A stretch of 38,702 nucleotides of DNA from assembly GCA_012932865.1 (NCBI GenBank), contig SAXG01000155.1:1-38702 (forward strand). Reading direction: 5' to 3'. Shown piece by piece: positions 9,635-20,714 of this stretch. The notes below the pieces were generated by a model. That model made no database searches, had not been told where the DNA came from, and saw only the letters and a list, made by a program, of their open reading frames with translations. A program made the translations under genes and the position numbers. This DNA is from Amylostereum areolatum (Eukaryota; Basidiomycota; Agaricomycetes; Russulales; Stereaceae). Within the stretch, counting starts at the first letter, position 1. Each line of letters begins with the position of its first letter.

Positions 9635-11969
9635 ATGACCTACACCGCCCTTCCCCAATCCGACTCCACCCTCGAACTCCCCCAATGGCGCGATCCCCCT
9701 CGCCGTCGGTCCAAGTCCCCCTCCCGCTACCCCGCCGCCCTCCTCCACCGCTTCGGAAAAGCAGGCGCCACCGCCGCGTTCTTCGGCACTGCCGTGCTCT
9801 CCGGTTGTCTCCTCTACCTCCTCGTCCTCGTCTTCTTCTCCGGTCCGCCACATCCAAATGCTCACCACATGCCCGCACCGCCGCCCCCAGAAGACCCCGC
9901 GGCCATCCACACCCTGCCCGACCCGATCCCTACGCCTCCTCCTGAAACGGACGCGCACGCGTTTTCCTTGTACAACGCCTCCGACCCCGTCGCGCCCCCA
10001 CTGGACTATCACGAACTGGCCCTCGATGCCCTGCGGGATCACGTCGCCCAGACGAACGGATATTTCGTGCGAGACTGGTCGCTCGGTCTCGGCTGGAACG
10101 TGAGTCCTCCTTTCCTACGCGCCGCGCACCGTCACTGACCGCGCGAACGTGACCCCGTCGCTCTATTTCCGGTCGTTGCACTTGTAGAACGTGAGCTTCG
10201 GTGCCTTTCCCCTCGCGAGCATTGCTGACCTGAGTCCAGATGCGGTACATCATCGAAGCCGCCTTCGTCCACGCCCAGCTTCTCAACCGCACCCTCGTCC
10301 TGCCCTCCTTCGTCTACGCCCGCGCCTGCGAATACGGCCTGTGAGTCTCCCACCGCCGTCCGTCCTCCCTCGTCCACACCAACCCGTCCTTCCCTCAGCG
10401 ACGCCTGCGCCGAGTACGCCGAGATGGTGAACAAGGGCGACGCGCTCCACTCGGACGAATGGCGCCAGCTCCCCCACGACAAACAGATGGGCTTCCGCGT
10501 TCCGATCCAGCTCATGCTCAACCTCACCCGCATGCGCGAGCTCCACCCCGTCGTCCTCGTCTCGGACTACCTCCGCCTGCACGGCCTCCCCGCCGACGTC
10601 GAGGCCTCCGACGGCCGCTGGCAGCGCGAGACCTACCACGCCAGCCTCGCCGTCTTCCCTCCGCACGCCCAGGACGCCGACGCGCTCCCGACCCTGTTCG
10701 TCGTCGAGAACCACCACTACGACCCGCTCGGCTCGACCCGCGTCGACCGCATCCCGTACGACATGAAGCAGCGCGGCGGGTGGACCCCCGACGGCGGCGA
10801 CCCCGCCCGCGGCGAGCGCGGGCACTGGCCCGAGGCGCTCATGACCGCCACCAAGCAAAAGCTGCACAACGCGCTCAGCGTGAACAGCGCGACGCTCGGG
10901 TGGGAGCGTGCGCGGTACATCGTGCGCGAGGCCGGCTCGACGGAGTACGATCTGGACACGGACGAGGGCGTCGAGATGGCGCTGCGCGTGAACGGGTGGG
11001 AGACGCTGTACACCTTCAACGCCGTGTGCGTTCCCTTCGCCCCTCCTGTCCCCTCCCTCACCCACTCACCCCTCTCGCAGGCTCAACATGGAGTTCACCA
11101 AGACCGTCGTGGACCCGATCCGCCAAGCGGTCCCGCGCACCTCCATCCGCGGCTGGGCGGACGAGTACGCGGACGTCGACGCGGACGTGCTCCTGCTCGC
11201 GGGCGAAACGCACCTCACGCGCAAATCGGGCGGCGTGCGCTTCACCACGCCCGGCGCGCGCACCGCGTTCCAGGGCATGGTCCTGCACCACATCGTGCCC
11301 GTCGACGGCATCCTCGCGCTCGCCGAGCTGCTCGCGGGGCGCATGCGCGCGCGGGTGGACGGGCGGCTGTGGATGGGGGCGCACATGCGGCGGGGAGACT
11401 GTGCGTGATCCTCCTTTGGTTTCCTTGGTCGATCCCGTGCTGACGCGAGGGGGGCGTAGTCGTGAGGGAAGGGTGGGTGATGGAGAAGGACCCGCTCGAC
11501 CACGTGAACCGCGTCCGGAAGCGGCTGGCCAAAGGCCGGGAGATCCTCGAAGACCTGGAGGACATCGAGGCCTACCCCGTCCCCGACGTCGCGCCCAACC
11601 CGGAGCAACTGGCCCTTCCCCCACCACAGCCCTCCGACCCGTACGCTTCCCCTCCCTCTTCCCTACGCCTCGACGCCCGCTCACTTGACCTCCCGCAGAT
11701 TCTACGCCGCGACGGACGAGCGCGACCCGGACGCGCTGGCCACGATCGCGGCCCACGGCGCGATCTTCCTCTCGGACGTGCTCACGATGGCGGACCGGCG
11801 CGCGTTCGGGTGGCCGCTGATGCTGACGGACGTGCGCGCGATCCTCGAGCAGGCGCTGCTCGCGCACTCGGCGTACTTTTACGCGCACGCGATGAGCTCC
11901 GTCGCGGGCGGGATCGTGAACATGCGCGCGGCGCACGGGGCGGACCCGCGCACGGTGCTCATCGATTGA
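9635..11969 (+). CDS. O-fucosyltransferase-like type II membrane glycosyltransferase, copy A (7 exons)
   Basis: Exons: 9635-10099, 10188-10190, 10240-10340, 10399-11025, 11081-11400, 11460-11640, 11699-11969; 1968 nt, 655 aa, stop TGA. A basic, Pro/Ser-rich cytosolic tail precedes one anchor (about residues 47-68, AVLSGCLLYLLVLVFF) and a Pro-rich stem, so the catalytic domain faces the ER/Golgi lumen. Domain marks: GLGWNNMRYIIEAA, LNRTLVLPSFVYAR, LVSDYLRLHG, GAHMRRGDF (about 498-506, the HxRRGD-like motif of GDP-fucose O-fucosyltransferases, likely binding the nucleotide sugar), FYAATDERD and FGWPLMLTDV. Donor and acceptor substrates are inferred from fold only. Exon 2 is three bases (AAC). 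Intron 10341-10398 is absent from the tandem paralog downstream. The GC-rich third positions open long shadow frames on the other strand. Confidence 0.85.
10188..10190 (+). other. 3-nt microexon (AAC) of copy A
   Basis: Introns 10100-10187 (88 nt; GTGAGT, CACTGAC branch, TAG) and 10191-10239 (49 nt; GTGAGC, GCTGACC branch, CAG) flank a three-base exon. Including it gives WN-N-MRYII; skipping it gives WN-MRYII, also in frame. The same arrangement is found in copy B at 13438-13440. Confidence 0.75.
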
Positions 11970-12862
11970 GTTCTCGTCGATGGCATCGCGGGACTGCGTT
12001 TGTTTGATTGCTTGTATCGCGGGCTTCGCCCTCACCACTGTATTTTTATACCCTACGAACTGCGGTAGGCCAGGACCGCTGCCGCTCCATCCTTTCACCT
12101 TCCCATCCACGTAGAATTCATCCCACCGCGCAGACCGACGTACGGACGCTCCTCCCACCAGTCTTGCTACATACCTAAGTACCCTCATTCTCGACCTCTC
12201 GCGCGGAGTGCCAGTGCGGCCGCTCGCGCTTCTCGGTATCTATCTATTCCAAATATATACACACCCCCTCCTTATTTACTGTACACACTCCAAGACCACG
12301 ATGTGATAATAGCCATCGTTCTGTTCTGTTGCTTCGCGGGGTTCGTGTGCCAATCGTGTCGGTCGCGTTCAAGGGTTTCGGACGGTGGAGTGGGAGGGCG
12401 ACTGGTTGTCGGGGAACGGATGACGTGAACGTGTGGGTACGATCCGAGCATTGAATATTGAATATTGAGGGATCTGAACCTGAGATCTGGGGGGTTCGCC
12501 CTGTGCAGCTGTGCTTCTTTTTTCATTTATTCGTTATACGTTTCGGTGGGGGACCCCGAGCTTGAGGCTGGCTATTATGTACTGATGTACAGGAGAGCCT
12601 CCGGGTCAAGAGGTGCTCAACCGACTGGAATCGACTTCGAGTGTTGGGCTCGAGGACGACGGAGAGGCGCTGGGTAGAGACGGGAGGCGAGGAGTCGGAG
12701 CCAGTGGAAAGTGCTGCGGTATGGGGCACAACGCCGATGATCTGAATCTACGGCGGTCGTTCCAAAACTCGTACAGCTCTTTCTATACTTATACCCTACG
12801 ATCATGCCCCACAGCCCTGCCCACAAACCATATCCCCCCCTCTCTCTTCCCTTCCGACCCTA
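11970..12862. other. Intergenic between the tandem glycosyltransferases
   Basis: Holds the 3' end of copy A and the promoter of copy B. A TTTTTATA-like stretch near 12043 and a direct ttgaatattgaatattgagg repeat near 12452 are visible. The open frames here lack protein-like composition. Just before the copy B ATG there is a C/T-rich tract, as at copy A. Confidence 0.5.
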
Positions 12863-15424
12863 ATGTTCGCCTCCTTCCCCGCCAGGCCCTCGCCCGACCT
12901 CCTCCCCCACTACGCCGACGACGCCCTCCACGACTTGGCCTCCCCTCCCCCCCGCAAATCCCGCCACCGCCCTCGCTTTCCCTTTCTTCCCCGCCTCGTC
13001 CGCCCGGGCTCCTCCTCCGCCTTCTTCGCCTCCGCCGCCCTCTCCGGCTGCCTCCTCTACCTCACCTTCTTCTACCTCTACGGGCGCTCACCCCTCCTCC
13101 TCACCTCCACCAGCGACTACCCCTCGTGGCCCGGTCCCCACTCCGCCCCAGAAGCAGGCGACAAGGGATGGATGGCGCTGCCCCCGCCCCCGCCCCCGAC
13201 GCCGGAGAATAACGCCCAGCGCCCGCAGTCGCACGGTCAGGCGGAGAAAAACGACGTGCTGCGCTTGCAGAACTACGACCGGCTCGAGCTCGACGAGCTC
13301 AGGACGCTCGTCGCGGGCACCCGCGGCTTCTTCGCGCGGGACTACAGTGTTGGGCTCGGGTGGAACGTGAGTACTTACATACCGTCCCTTCCTCCCCATA
13401 TGGATGGCTCACTAACGGGTCGCGTTTCGGGTTGCAGAACGTAAGCCCGTCGCTCGCCGCTGCTCGCGGGGTGGAACGTGCTAGGTGCTGATCCCAGTTT
13501 GGCAGATGCGATACATCATCGACGCGGCCTTCCTCCAAGCCCAACTCCTCAACCGCACCCTCGTCCTCCCCTCCTTCGTCTACGCCCGCGGCTGCGAATA
13601 CGAGCTCCAAGCGTGCGCCGACTACGCCCCCATGGTCAACAAAAACGACGCGATCGGCTGGGACCAATGGCGCAACCTCCCCCACGACCAACAGATGGGC
13701 TGGCGCCTCCCCCTCGGCCTCATGCTCAACGTCACCCGCATGCGCGCCCTCCACCCCGTCATCCTCGTCTCGGACTACCTCCGCCTCCACGGCCTCCCCG
13801 AGTCCGCCGAGGCCAGCACCGCGCAATGGCAGCGCGAGACCTACCACGCCAACGCGACCGCGCGCGTCTTCGGTGCCTCCTCCGACATCGAGGCGTTCAT
13901 CTCCCCCGCCACCGCCACCGAGCCCTCGCTGTTCGTCATCGAGAACAACTGGTACGACCCCCACGGCGTCGCGCGCGTCGATGCGCTCCCCGACCCGATG
14001 AAGCAGCGCGGCGGCTGGACGCCCGCAGGCTTCGATGCGGACACGGGCCGACGGGGCAGCTGGACGCGCCCGGTCGACACGGACATCGAGAGGCATTTGA
14101 GCCGCTACCTCGTCACCGACAACCCGCTCATGAGCCTCGACGCCGCGCGCAGAGCGCTCCGAAGCACGGCCGCGAAGGACGAATACGACATCGAGTCGGA
14201 CGGGGGGCTCGAGCGCGCGCTGAACGCGCACGGATACGAGATCATCTACACGTATGATTCGGTGTGCGTGCCCCCCTCTCACCCCTCGTTCGTGCTAGCA
14301 CTGAGACGGGTATCGGGGCGACAGACGCAACATGGACCTCGCGAAAACGGTGACGGAGCCCATCCGCCAAGTCGTCCCGCGCGCCTCGATCCGCGCCTTC
14401 CGGGACGAATACATCGACCGGGACGAAGACGTCGTGCTGCTCGCGGGCGAGACGCACAACGGGCGCAAAGCGGTGCGTCCCCTTCTCCCCCTGCCCGTCC
14501 CCGTCCGGCGTTCAGATCCGCCCCATGCCCGGTGCTGACCGTTTCGTTCGCAGGGTGCCCTTCGGTTCACGTCCGCCGCGGCGCGCGACGACTTCACGCG
14601 CATGGTCCTGCATCACATCGTGCCCGTCGACCGCGTCCTCGCCCTCGCCGAGGATCTCGCAAGCCGCATGTCGAACCTGACCGAGGGTCGACTCTGGATG
14701 GGCGCGCACATGCGTCGCGGAGATTGTACGTCTCTCCCTTCCTCCCTCCCTTCCTTCCCCCCTCCGCTCTTTCGTGACCGACAAACGGACCGACCTGACG
14801 TGCGCGACGTGTTTATCTAGTCGTGCTTGAAGGCTGGGTGCTCATGCCCTCGGTTGAGGACCACGTGAATCGCGTGCGGATGCGCCTCGACGGCGGTCGG
14901 CGCCAGCTCGAGACGCTGGAGAACCCGCACACGTACGACGTGCCCGACGTCGAGCTCAACCCGGACCTCCTCACGCGGTCCCCGCCCGTGCCCGACGATC
15001 CGTACGTCCCTTCGCGTGTCCCCACCCTGTTCCACCCCACCCATCCACCCATGCATCGATGATTCAGTCCATATCGCCTCCTCTTTTACGACCCACCCCC
15101 AGCGCCTCACCTCGCCCCACTTTCCCCCTTACTAGCTAACCTCCTCCCCTCAGATTCTACGTCGCGACCGACGAGCGCTCGCCCGCCGGGCTCGCCACGA
15201 TCCGCGCGCACGGCGCCGTGCTCCTCCCGGACCTGCTCACGACCGACGACCGGCGCGCGTTCGGGTGGCCGCTGATGCTGACGGACGTGCGCTCGGTCCT
15301 CGAGCAGGAGCTCCTCGCGCACTCCGCGTACTTCTACGCGCACTCCAAGTCGTCCGTGTCCGGCGGGACGGTCAACATGCGCGCGGCGAGGGGCGCGGAT
15401 CCGCGGACGGCGTGGATCGAGTAG
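12863..15424 (+). CDS. O-fucosyltransferase-like type II membrane glycosyltransferase, copy B (7 exons)
   Basis: Exons: 12863-13366, 13438-13440, 13506-14263, 14325-14472, 14554-14725, 14821-15001, 15154-15424; 2037 nt, 678 aa, stop TAG. Same plan as copy A: Arg/Pro-rich cytosolic tail, one anchor (about residues 50-72, FFASAALSGCLLYLTFFYLY), a stem with a poly-Pro run, then the catalytic domain with GWNNMRYIIDAAF, LNRTLVLPSFVYAR, LVSDYLRLHG, GAHMRRGDF (about 521-529), FYVATDERS and FGWPLMLTDV. Close alignment through the catalytic domain and tandem placement show a local duplication; the N-terminal thirds have diverged. It lacks copy A's intron after CEY but has an extra intron (14473-14553) inside RKA-GALRF. 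Both retain the AAC microexon. Intron 15002-15153 (152 nt) is unusually long. Substrate unknown. Confidence 0.85.
13438..13440 (+). other. 3-nt microexon (AAC) of copy B
   Basis: Introns 13367-13437 (71 nt; GTGAGT, CACTAAC branch, CAG) and 13441-13505 (65 nt; GTAAGC, CAG) flank AAC. The intron sequences show no similarity to those of copy A apart from the splice signals, yet the exon and its place are identical. Confidence 0.75.
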
Positions 15425-16393
15425 GGGCGCGGAGACGGTAGAGCGTTTTTTTTTTGGTAAGGAGTGGAAAAGGGGGGGGGGACGTCGCGCGTATAGAAGG
15501 GAGGGGGCGTTGTCGTTGGGTGGATGGAGGTGACTGCATTACACTATTGCTCGCTGTATTTCTAGCTGCCGGCGGCTGCCCGGGCTGTCCCTACTAATCT
15601 CGCCCATTGTTGTAACTTATCCCCTGCTTGTTTCTTCACATGTTCTTGCCCACCGCCCCTATTTATCCGCCACCACCACCTCGTGGACTTGTTTCCATCG
15701 CTGCACTCCTTATTATTGCCGTTACCTACTGCGTGCGGACATACTGGATTATGACTTTTTTATACCATACACTTGTGTACGTCGCGTCGCGGTGTGGTCC
15801 TACAAGTCACAGTCGGTCCTCCCAGTTAACGCGACATGCCTTCCTCTGGAACGAGGACCTACAGCATCTGCTCCATATCCCATTTCCAACGCGCGTTCTC
15901 CGGACCCGTCCTCAGCCCGTCGGCGACCTCCCTTCGGAGACCAAGCGATAAAAACGCTGTGGGGCCCACGGACGCTGAATCTGGTTCGGAATGAGATTGA
16001 AGGCGATGAGCGGAAAGTTCAAACAGTGTACATAACGACTCCACCCCGCCGGATGATAAAAACGTGTTATGGTGTGGTATGCCTTGAAGTGCGACAGCGA
16101 GTCCCACAGACATGTAGGCAGATAATCATGGAGACTACTTCATAGATGCGTGCTCGAGGGTTCACGCCACGGCGCGTTCAAACTTCACGACAAACGATCC
16201 AAAGGTTATATGATACATTTATATACGGAAAATACAGGTCCTCCAAACAAGGAAGGAAGATAAGCCACGAACAACATACAATGTCCACCAAATACAACGA
16301 AGCGACCCAGCGCATTCCAAGAACCCAAGAACCCAAACACCTCCCACAAAGTTCCCCGCCGATTCTCTCTACATCGCGCGCGCATCGAGCCAT
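15425..16393. other. Intergenic between convergent genes
   Basis: The 3' regions of glycosyltransferase copy B (+) and the metal ATPase (-) meet here. A T10 run (about 15446) and a G9 run (about 15472) follow the copy B stop. The plus frame 15628-15951 has a hydrophobic patch but no supporting context. No gene is assigned. Confidence 0.5.
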
Positions 16394-19300
16394 CTAACGC
16401 CTCAACAACCACATGCTCCACGCAATGGCAACCACCGGCACAACAGACACCATCTCCCCAAGTCCCGCATACTCCGGCGCGATCCTCACCTTCACGAACG
16501 CACCGGCCGCGAGCAGCACCGCAACCGCGTTGTACACGAAAGACCAGGCGAAGTTGAGCCCGATGCGGCGCACGGCGCCGCGCGAGATGGCGAAGAGCGT
16601 GCGGAGGGCGCGGGCGAGGTCGACCGAGGCGGCGGCGGAAGAGGAGGTCAGGACGACGATGTCCGCGGCGCTGAGCGCGATGTCCGTCCCCGAGCCCAGG
16701 GACACGCCCACGTCCGCCTGGGCGAGAGCAAGGCTGTCGTTCGTGCCGTCGCCGATGAACATGACTTTCGTCTGCTTGTTCGTCTTGTTCGTGGATGAGC
16801 CTTGAAGAGCGCGGACGTGCTCGAGCTTGGTTTGTGGGAGACATCCGCCGAACGCATGCGAGGGTGGGATGTCGAGCTGCATGGCGAGCGCGCTCACGAC
16901 GGGCTGGGCGTCTCCGCTCACGATGTAGACCTCGCATCCTTGGGTGGTGAGGTACTCGATCGCCGACCGGGCGCTGGGACGGACGGTGTCGGAGAGGCCA
17001 AAGGCGGCGACGAGCGACGCGTTGGAGGTCACGGTGAACATCGTCAAGGCTGCGCTCTGCATCTTGGACACGACGGGATGGGCTTCGAGGCCGAGCCAAG
17101 TGGGATTTCCGCCTCGGATGATTTGATCGCTGTCGCGGGCCTCCATGCCCTGTCCTGCGATGGACTGAACGTCCTTGAACTGTCTGGGCGAAAGAGTAGG
17201 ATGGAGGGCGGAAAGGTGCTTGTACACGGCCTGAGCGACTGGATGACGGCTGGCGGATACAAGACCCAGTACGGCGGCAATGGACTCGTCCGAGGGTATG
17301 TGAGCCTCCACGACTTCGAGCGTCCCCGTTGTGAGTGTGCCTGTCTTGTCAAATACGGCGACCTTGACATCCTTCGCATATTGCACGGCTTGGGCGGACT
17401 GTTCAACGTGGATGAGGACGATGAAGGTCTGCAAAAGAAAGGAAACTTGCCTTGAAGAGAACACCAGCTTTACCTGCAACACCGGTGGCGATCACAACAA
17501 CCATGGGCACACAAAGGACCAATGCACACGGGCAAGAGATAACCATGACGGAGATGGCATACCGCAGAGCGGCGATACCTGCGGTATTCGAGCTCTGATT
17601 CCGAACGGTCATGCCTATGGCCATCCAAATGCCAAATGTAACCAGGGAGGTGACGAGGATGACCGGGGCCAGATAGCTCGCTATCTTGTCCGCCAGATCT
17701 TGCACGGGCAGGCGCGCGTCCTGCACCTCGAGCATGAGCTTGCCGATGTCCGAGATGGTATTGTCCGAGGGAAGACGTTCAACTTGCAGGTGCAGGACGC
17801 CGGAACCGTTCAGGGTGCCAGCCGTCAGCTTCGACCCGACCAGTTTCTCCACCGGGAGACCTTCGCCTGTGATCGAGGATTCGTCTACATGGCTGTTTCC
17901 GAAGCTGACGGTGCCGTCCGTGGGGATCAGTGTGTCAGGGGCGATGAGGAGGATGTCGTCCTTGTGCACGAGCTCGGCGGATATGATTGTGGGGATCCCT
18001 CCTTTGTCGAGAAGCTCCACGGTATCGGCCTGTAAAGAACGCACGTCGTCCAATGCCGAGGTCGCGCGGCGGCGAGCGTACGCTGAAATGAGCCGGCCCA
18101 AAGTGATTAGGGTGATGAGGAGAGCGGGCGTTTCAAAGAATGGCTCCGAGAAAGGGTGGCCAGCGACGAGGAGGAAGTATGCAATGGCGGAAAATGAATA
18201 TGCGATGGTTGAGCTCAGGATAACGAGGAGGTCCATGTCCAAAATGTGTTGAAGGAAAAGTGATCGGAGCGCGGACGAATAAAGGGGGGCGGCAACGTAG
18301 GCCTGGATGACAGTAGCCAACCCCAAAGAGGCGCCACCATAGGCGTTGGGATTGTCTGGAAGAGGTGCCCAGGAGAACACAAGGACGGGAATACAGAATA
18401 TGGCAGATATGATGGTGCGTCGAAGTAGGGTTATCAGTTCTTTTCCTGCTTGGTCGCTTGGACGAGCCTTGGGCGTTGGGACGAATGAGCCCTCCCATGG
18501 GGAGAACGCCGCGAGGACGGAACGAGGCTGGATATCGGAAGTGTTGTACTCTATGTCGAGGACGATGTCCTTGGCCGAACGTATGAACGATTTGATAGCA
18601 ATGGTCGAAGGGAGGTCAACTTTCTCCCAGTTCACATCCATGGTCGCGGGCACGCTGACGCGCATAGCGCCGTATTCGCCCTGAGGTTGAATCTCCTCAA
18701 GAACTCCGCAAGCGAATCCTGTGAGCTCCTGGGCACGTTTGGCGATATGAGCTGGGAAAACCAGTCCTTCCGTGTATGCGAGCGAGGCCTGGCCGGCGAA
18801 GCTGTTGACCTTGACGTCACGAACGGAGGGTAGGGTGAGAAGCGCCCTTGTAACTTTGGACGCGCAAGAGGGGCAGTCCATGCCCTCGATGGACATGAGC
18901 ATGATAAGAGAGCGGCCGCCCCCGCATTCCGCCGTTGAAGGGTTCTGGGCTCCGGGGCGAGCGGTGGCCTTACTACCGACGTGGCGCTTCTCAACTTGAA
19001 TATGGTCGTGGCTGTGATCTTGGCTCTCCTGCTTTGCATGCCGATGGGCTTTGCTCGTGTTGGCCCAGTCGATGAGGCAACAACAGGCGACTTCAAAGAA
19101 GCGTCCAAACGCGGTCTCGGTGCTGCACCTGTTCGCATCGTGGCGGTGGGTGTGTTTGCGGGAGTGTTTGTGGCGGTGTGAAGGCTTGTGAACATGCTTC
19201 TCGTCCTGGTGAGAGTGGCTCTGGCCAGCGTCACGGTCGCCGTCGTAAAAGGGGACGCGGCGGCGGACGCCAGGACCGGGCGTAGGATGGCTTCCACAAC

Positions 19301-19875
19301 AGTTATCTCCGCTGGAATCGCTGTGAAGAGGGAGAAAGGGGAGGAATTGAGCTTCGGAGTCGAGCTCGACCGGTTCGGAGGAGGGCGTTTCGCAGTCTGA
19401 GCAGCAAGACTTGGTGGGAACTGGAAACACGCGTTTACGACATGCATTCAACGGACGATTTTGAACTGGCTTACCCTCTACACAGTCGTTGGTCTCTATA
19501 ATGCCTTCACAGCAACTCTCGTTGCAGACAGGATCGATATCGGGACGGCAGTCGGCATGGGCAGTCTCGGGGGTGTCGCCACAGCAAGACTCTGGCGCAT
19601 TGTCAGCCTATGGACGTGCTTGCGCGCGCAAGAGACACACCTTGTCCTGTCTTACTCGCCGGCCCACAGCACGCGGATTCGCGTCCACGAGAGCGCTGAC
19701 AGCCACCTTCACCGTCCGGGATGCAGTCGCCTACAACATACTCCATACACTCCGAGTGTCCTTGGTCCTCATGGCAGTCCAGGTCGTTGCAGCAGGAATC
19801 TTGACAGGTAATGGCGCTCTTGTTGTCCGTCTCAAGCTTGTCGGTGGATGACACTGAAGTAGGATCGTTGGCCAT
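16394..19875 (-). CDS. P1B-type heavy-metal ATPase, Cys/His-rich, Pca1/CrpA-like (4 exons)
   Basis: Exons (minus): 19656-19875, 19475-19591, 17451-19420, 16394-17398; 3312 nt, 1103 aa. The N-terminal ~230 residues carry at least seven CC pairs (SCCND, ACCGP, SCCGD, SCCEG, SCCSD, NCCGS and ACCCL). Two His-rich stretches follow (HSHQDEKHVH, HSHDH). One metal-binding-like domain has GMDCPSC (about 292-298). The pump core has the TGE loop (SSITGEGLPVEK), the membrane metal site CPC (about 742-744), phospho-Asp in DKTGTLT (about 786), the HP dipeptide (about 821) and GDGTND (about 985), so catalysis should be intact. Cys-rich CPC pumps of this kind in fungi export Cu or Cd; the ion here is inferred. 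Intron 17399-17450 has a GC donor. Intron 19421-19474 is 54 nt and also open, so its removal is uncertain. The start at 19875 sits in GCCATGG; 19944 is an alternative. Convergent with copy B, divergent from the next gene. Confidence 0.88.
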
Positions 19876-20111
19876 GGCAACAAAGCACAGACGATGGAAG
19901 TCAGAACCAAGGACACGCCGTCGCCTCTCACTTGCCGCGCACAAGATCTAGACCACGGCGCATCCGGCCCGACTTGCCTCCACGCACAGGCCTTGGGTTC
20001 GCCTCCCTTTCATTAGCAACCACCTCTCACTCTCAGCTAAGGTCTTTTTTTATTTCGTGCAATAACAACCACATATGAGCTGTGCTCATTTTTGCGTGGC
20101 AGGGAATAGAC
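19876..20111. promoter_or_regulatory. Shared divergent promoter region
   Basis: Only about 236 bases separate the ATGs of the metal ATPase (-) and the unknown 200-aa protein (+). A poly-T tract (gtctttttttatttcgtgc, about 20043) lies near the plus-strand start. Bidirectional control is inferred from spacing alone. Confidence 0.35.
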
Positions 20112-20714
20112 ATGGCAGAACCTCTCCCCCCCACCGTCGAAGAGCTCCTCAAGGATCGCCAAAGGGTCCGTAGGAGGTACTCCCCGCGACTCCGTCCCTA
20201 CTCTGCATGGCGCGTGTCCAAACGTCCCAAATCTCCGCTATCCGCTCTATGCCTCTCACGCGCTGTGGACACGCCGTCTGCATGCTTCTACAGACTCTAC
20301 GAGCTCTACGTCATCGACGACAACATTGGTTTCCGCAACGAACTGGAGTACTTCTGCATCCAACATCCGTCCTGGGCAGTGTGCGATATCGCGGATCCAG
20401 TGGACCCTGTGCCACTGCGCTACGCGATACTTGCATCCCTCACACGATGGATGTGCGAGGCTTTCAACAGGCGCATTGGCCTTGGTCTCTCCAGAGACGC
20501 GCCAGCCATCATCGAGGACTTTTCGGAGTGGGAGGACAAGCCAAAGGTGTACGAAGAACTTCCTCCCTGGGTGTCGAGTGTGCAGCCGTTGAAGGAGCGC
20601 GTTTATATTCCTGACGTGAAGGGTTGCATCTCCGAGGATAACGGCCAGTACGTTGACAAGGAGCTCCGGAAACTGAATGTTATCGCCGTATATCCACATA
20701 TGCATTTTATTTGA
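20112..20714 (+). CDS. Unknown conserved-looking 200-aa protein
   Basis: One open frame from the ATG at 20112 (an upstream in-frame ATG is at 20082) to TGA. The protein is soluble, with no signal peptide or membrane helix. It opens MAEPLPPTVEELLKDRQRVR; the middle has FYRLYELYVIDDNIGFRNEL and SWAVCDIADP, and a C-terminal part has PAIIEDFSEWEDKP and PPWVSSVQPLKE. It ends in HMHFI. The composition is protein-like throughout and the frame needs no intron. I cannot assign a domain or function. It is divergent from the metal ATPase and faces the first kinase-like gene tail to tail, 308 bases apart. Confidence 0.65.
   Translation: MAEPLPPTVEELLKDRQRVRRRYSPRLRPYSAWRVSKRPKSPLSALCLSRAVDTPSACFYRLYELYVIDDNIGFRNELEYFCIQHPSWAVCDIADPVDPVPLRYAILASLTRWMCEAFNRRIGLGLSRDAPAIIEDFSEWEDKPKVYEELPPWVSSVQPLKERVYIPDVKGCISEDNGQYVDKELRKLNVIAVYPHMHFI

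Noticed and set aside
10283..11688. Very long frames on the minus strand and in another plus frame (for example 10283-11065, 11058-12188, 10459-11688) overlapping the glycosyltransferases
   Set aside because: They come from the high GC at third codon positions; they are Arg/Ala/Pro-rich without motifs, while the spliced plus-strand model has domain motifs and matching splice sites in both paralogs.
15628..15951. 107-codon plus frame with a hydrophobic patch
   Set aside because: Lies in the 3' region of copy B, no start context, no motif and biased composition; likely chance.
17403..17482. Split of the metal ATPase into two genes
   Set aside because: The apparent break is explained by a GC-AG intron that restores the exact family spacing before DKTGTLT.
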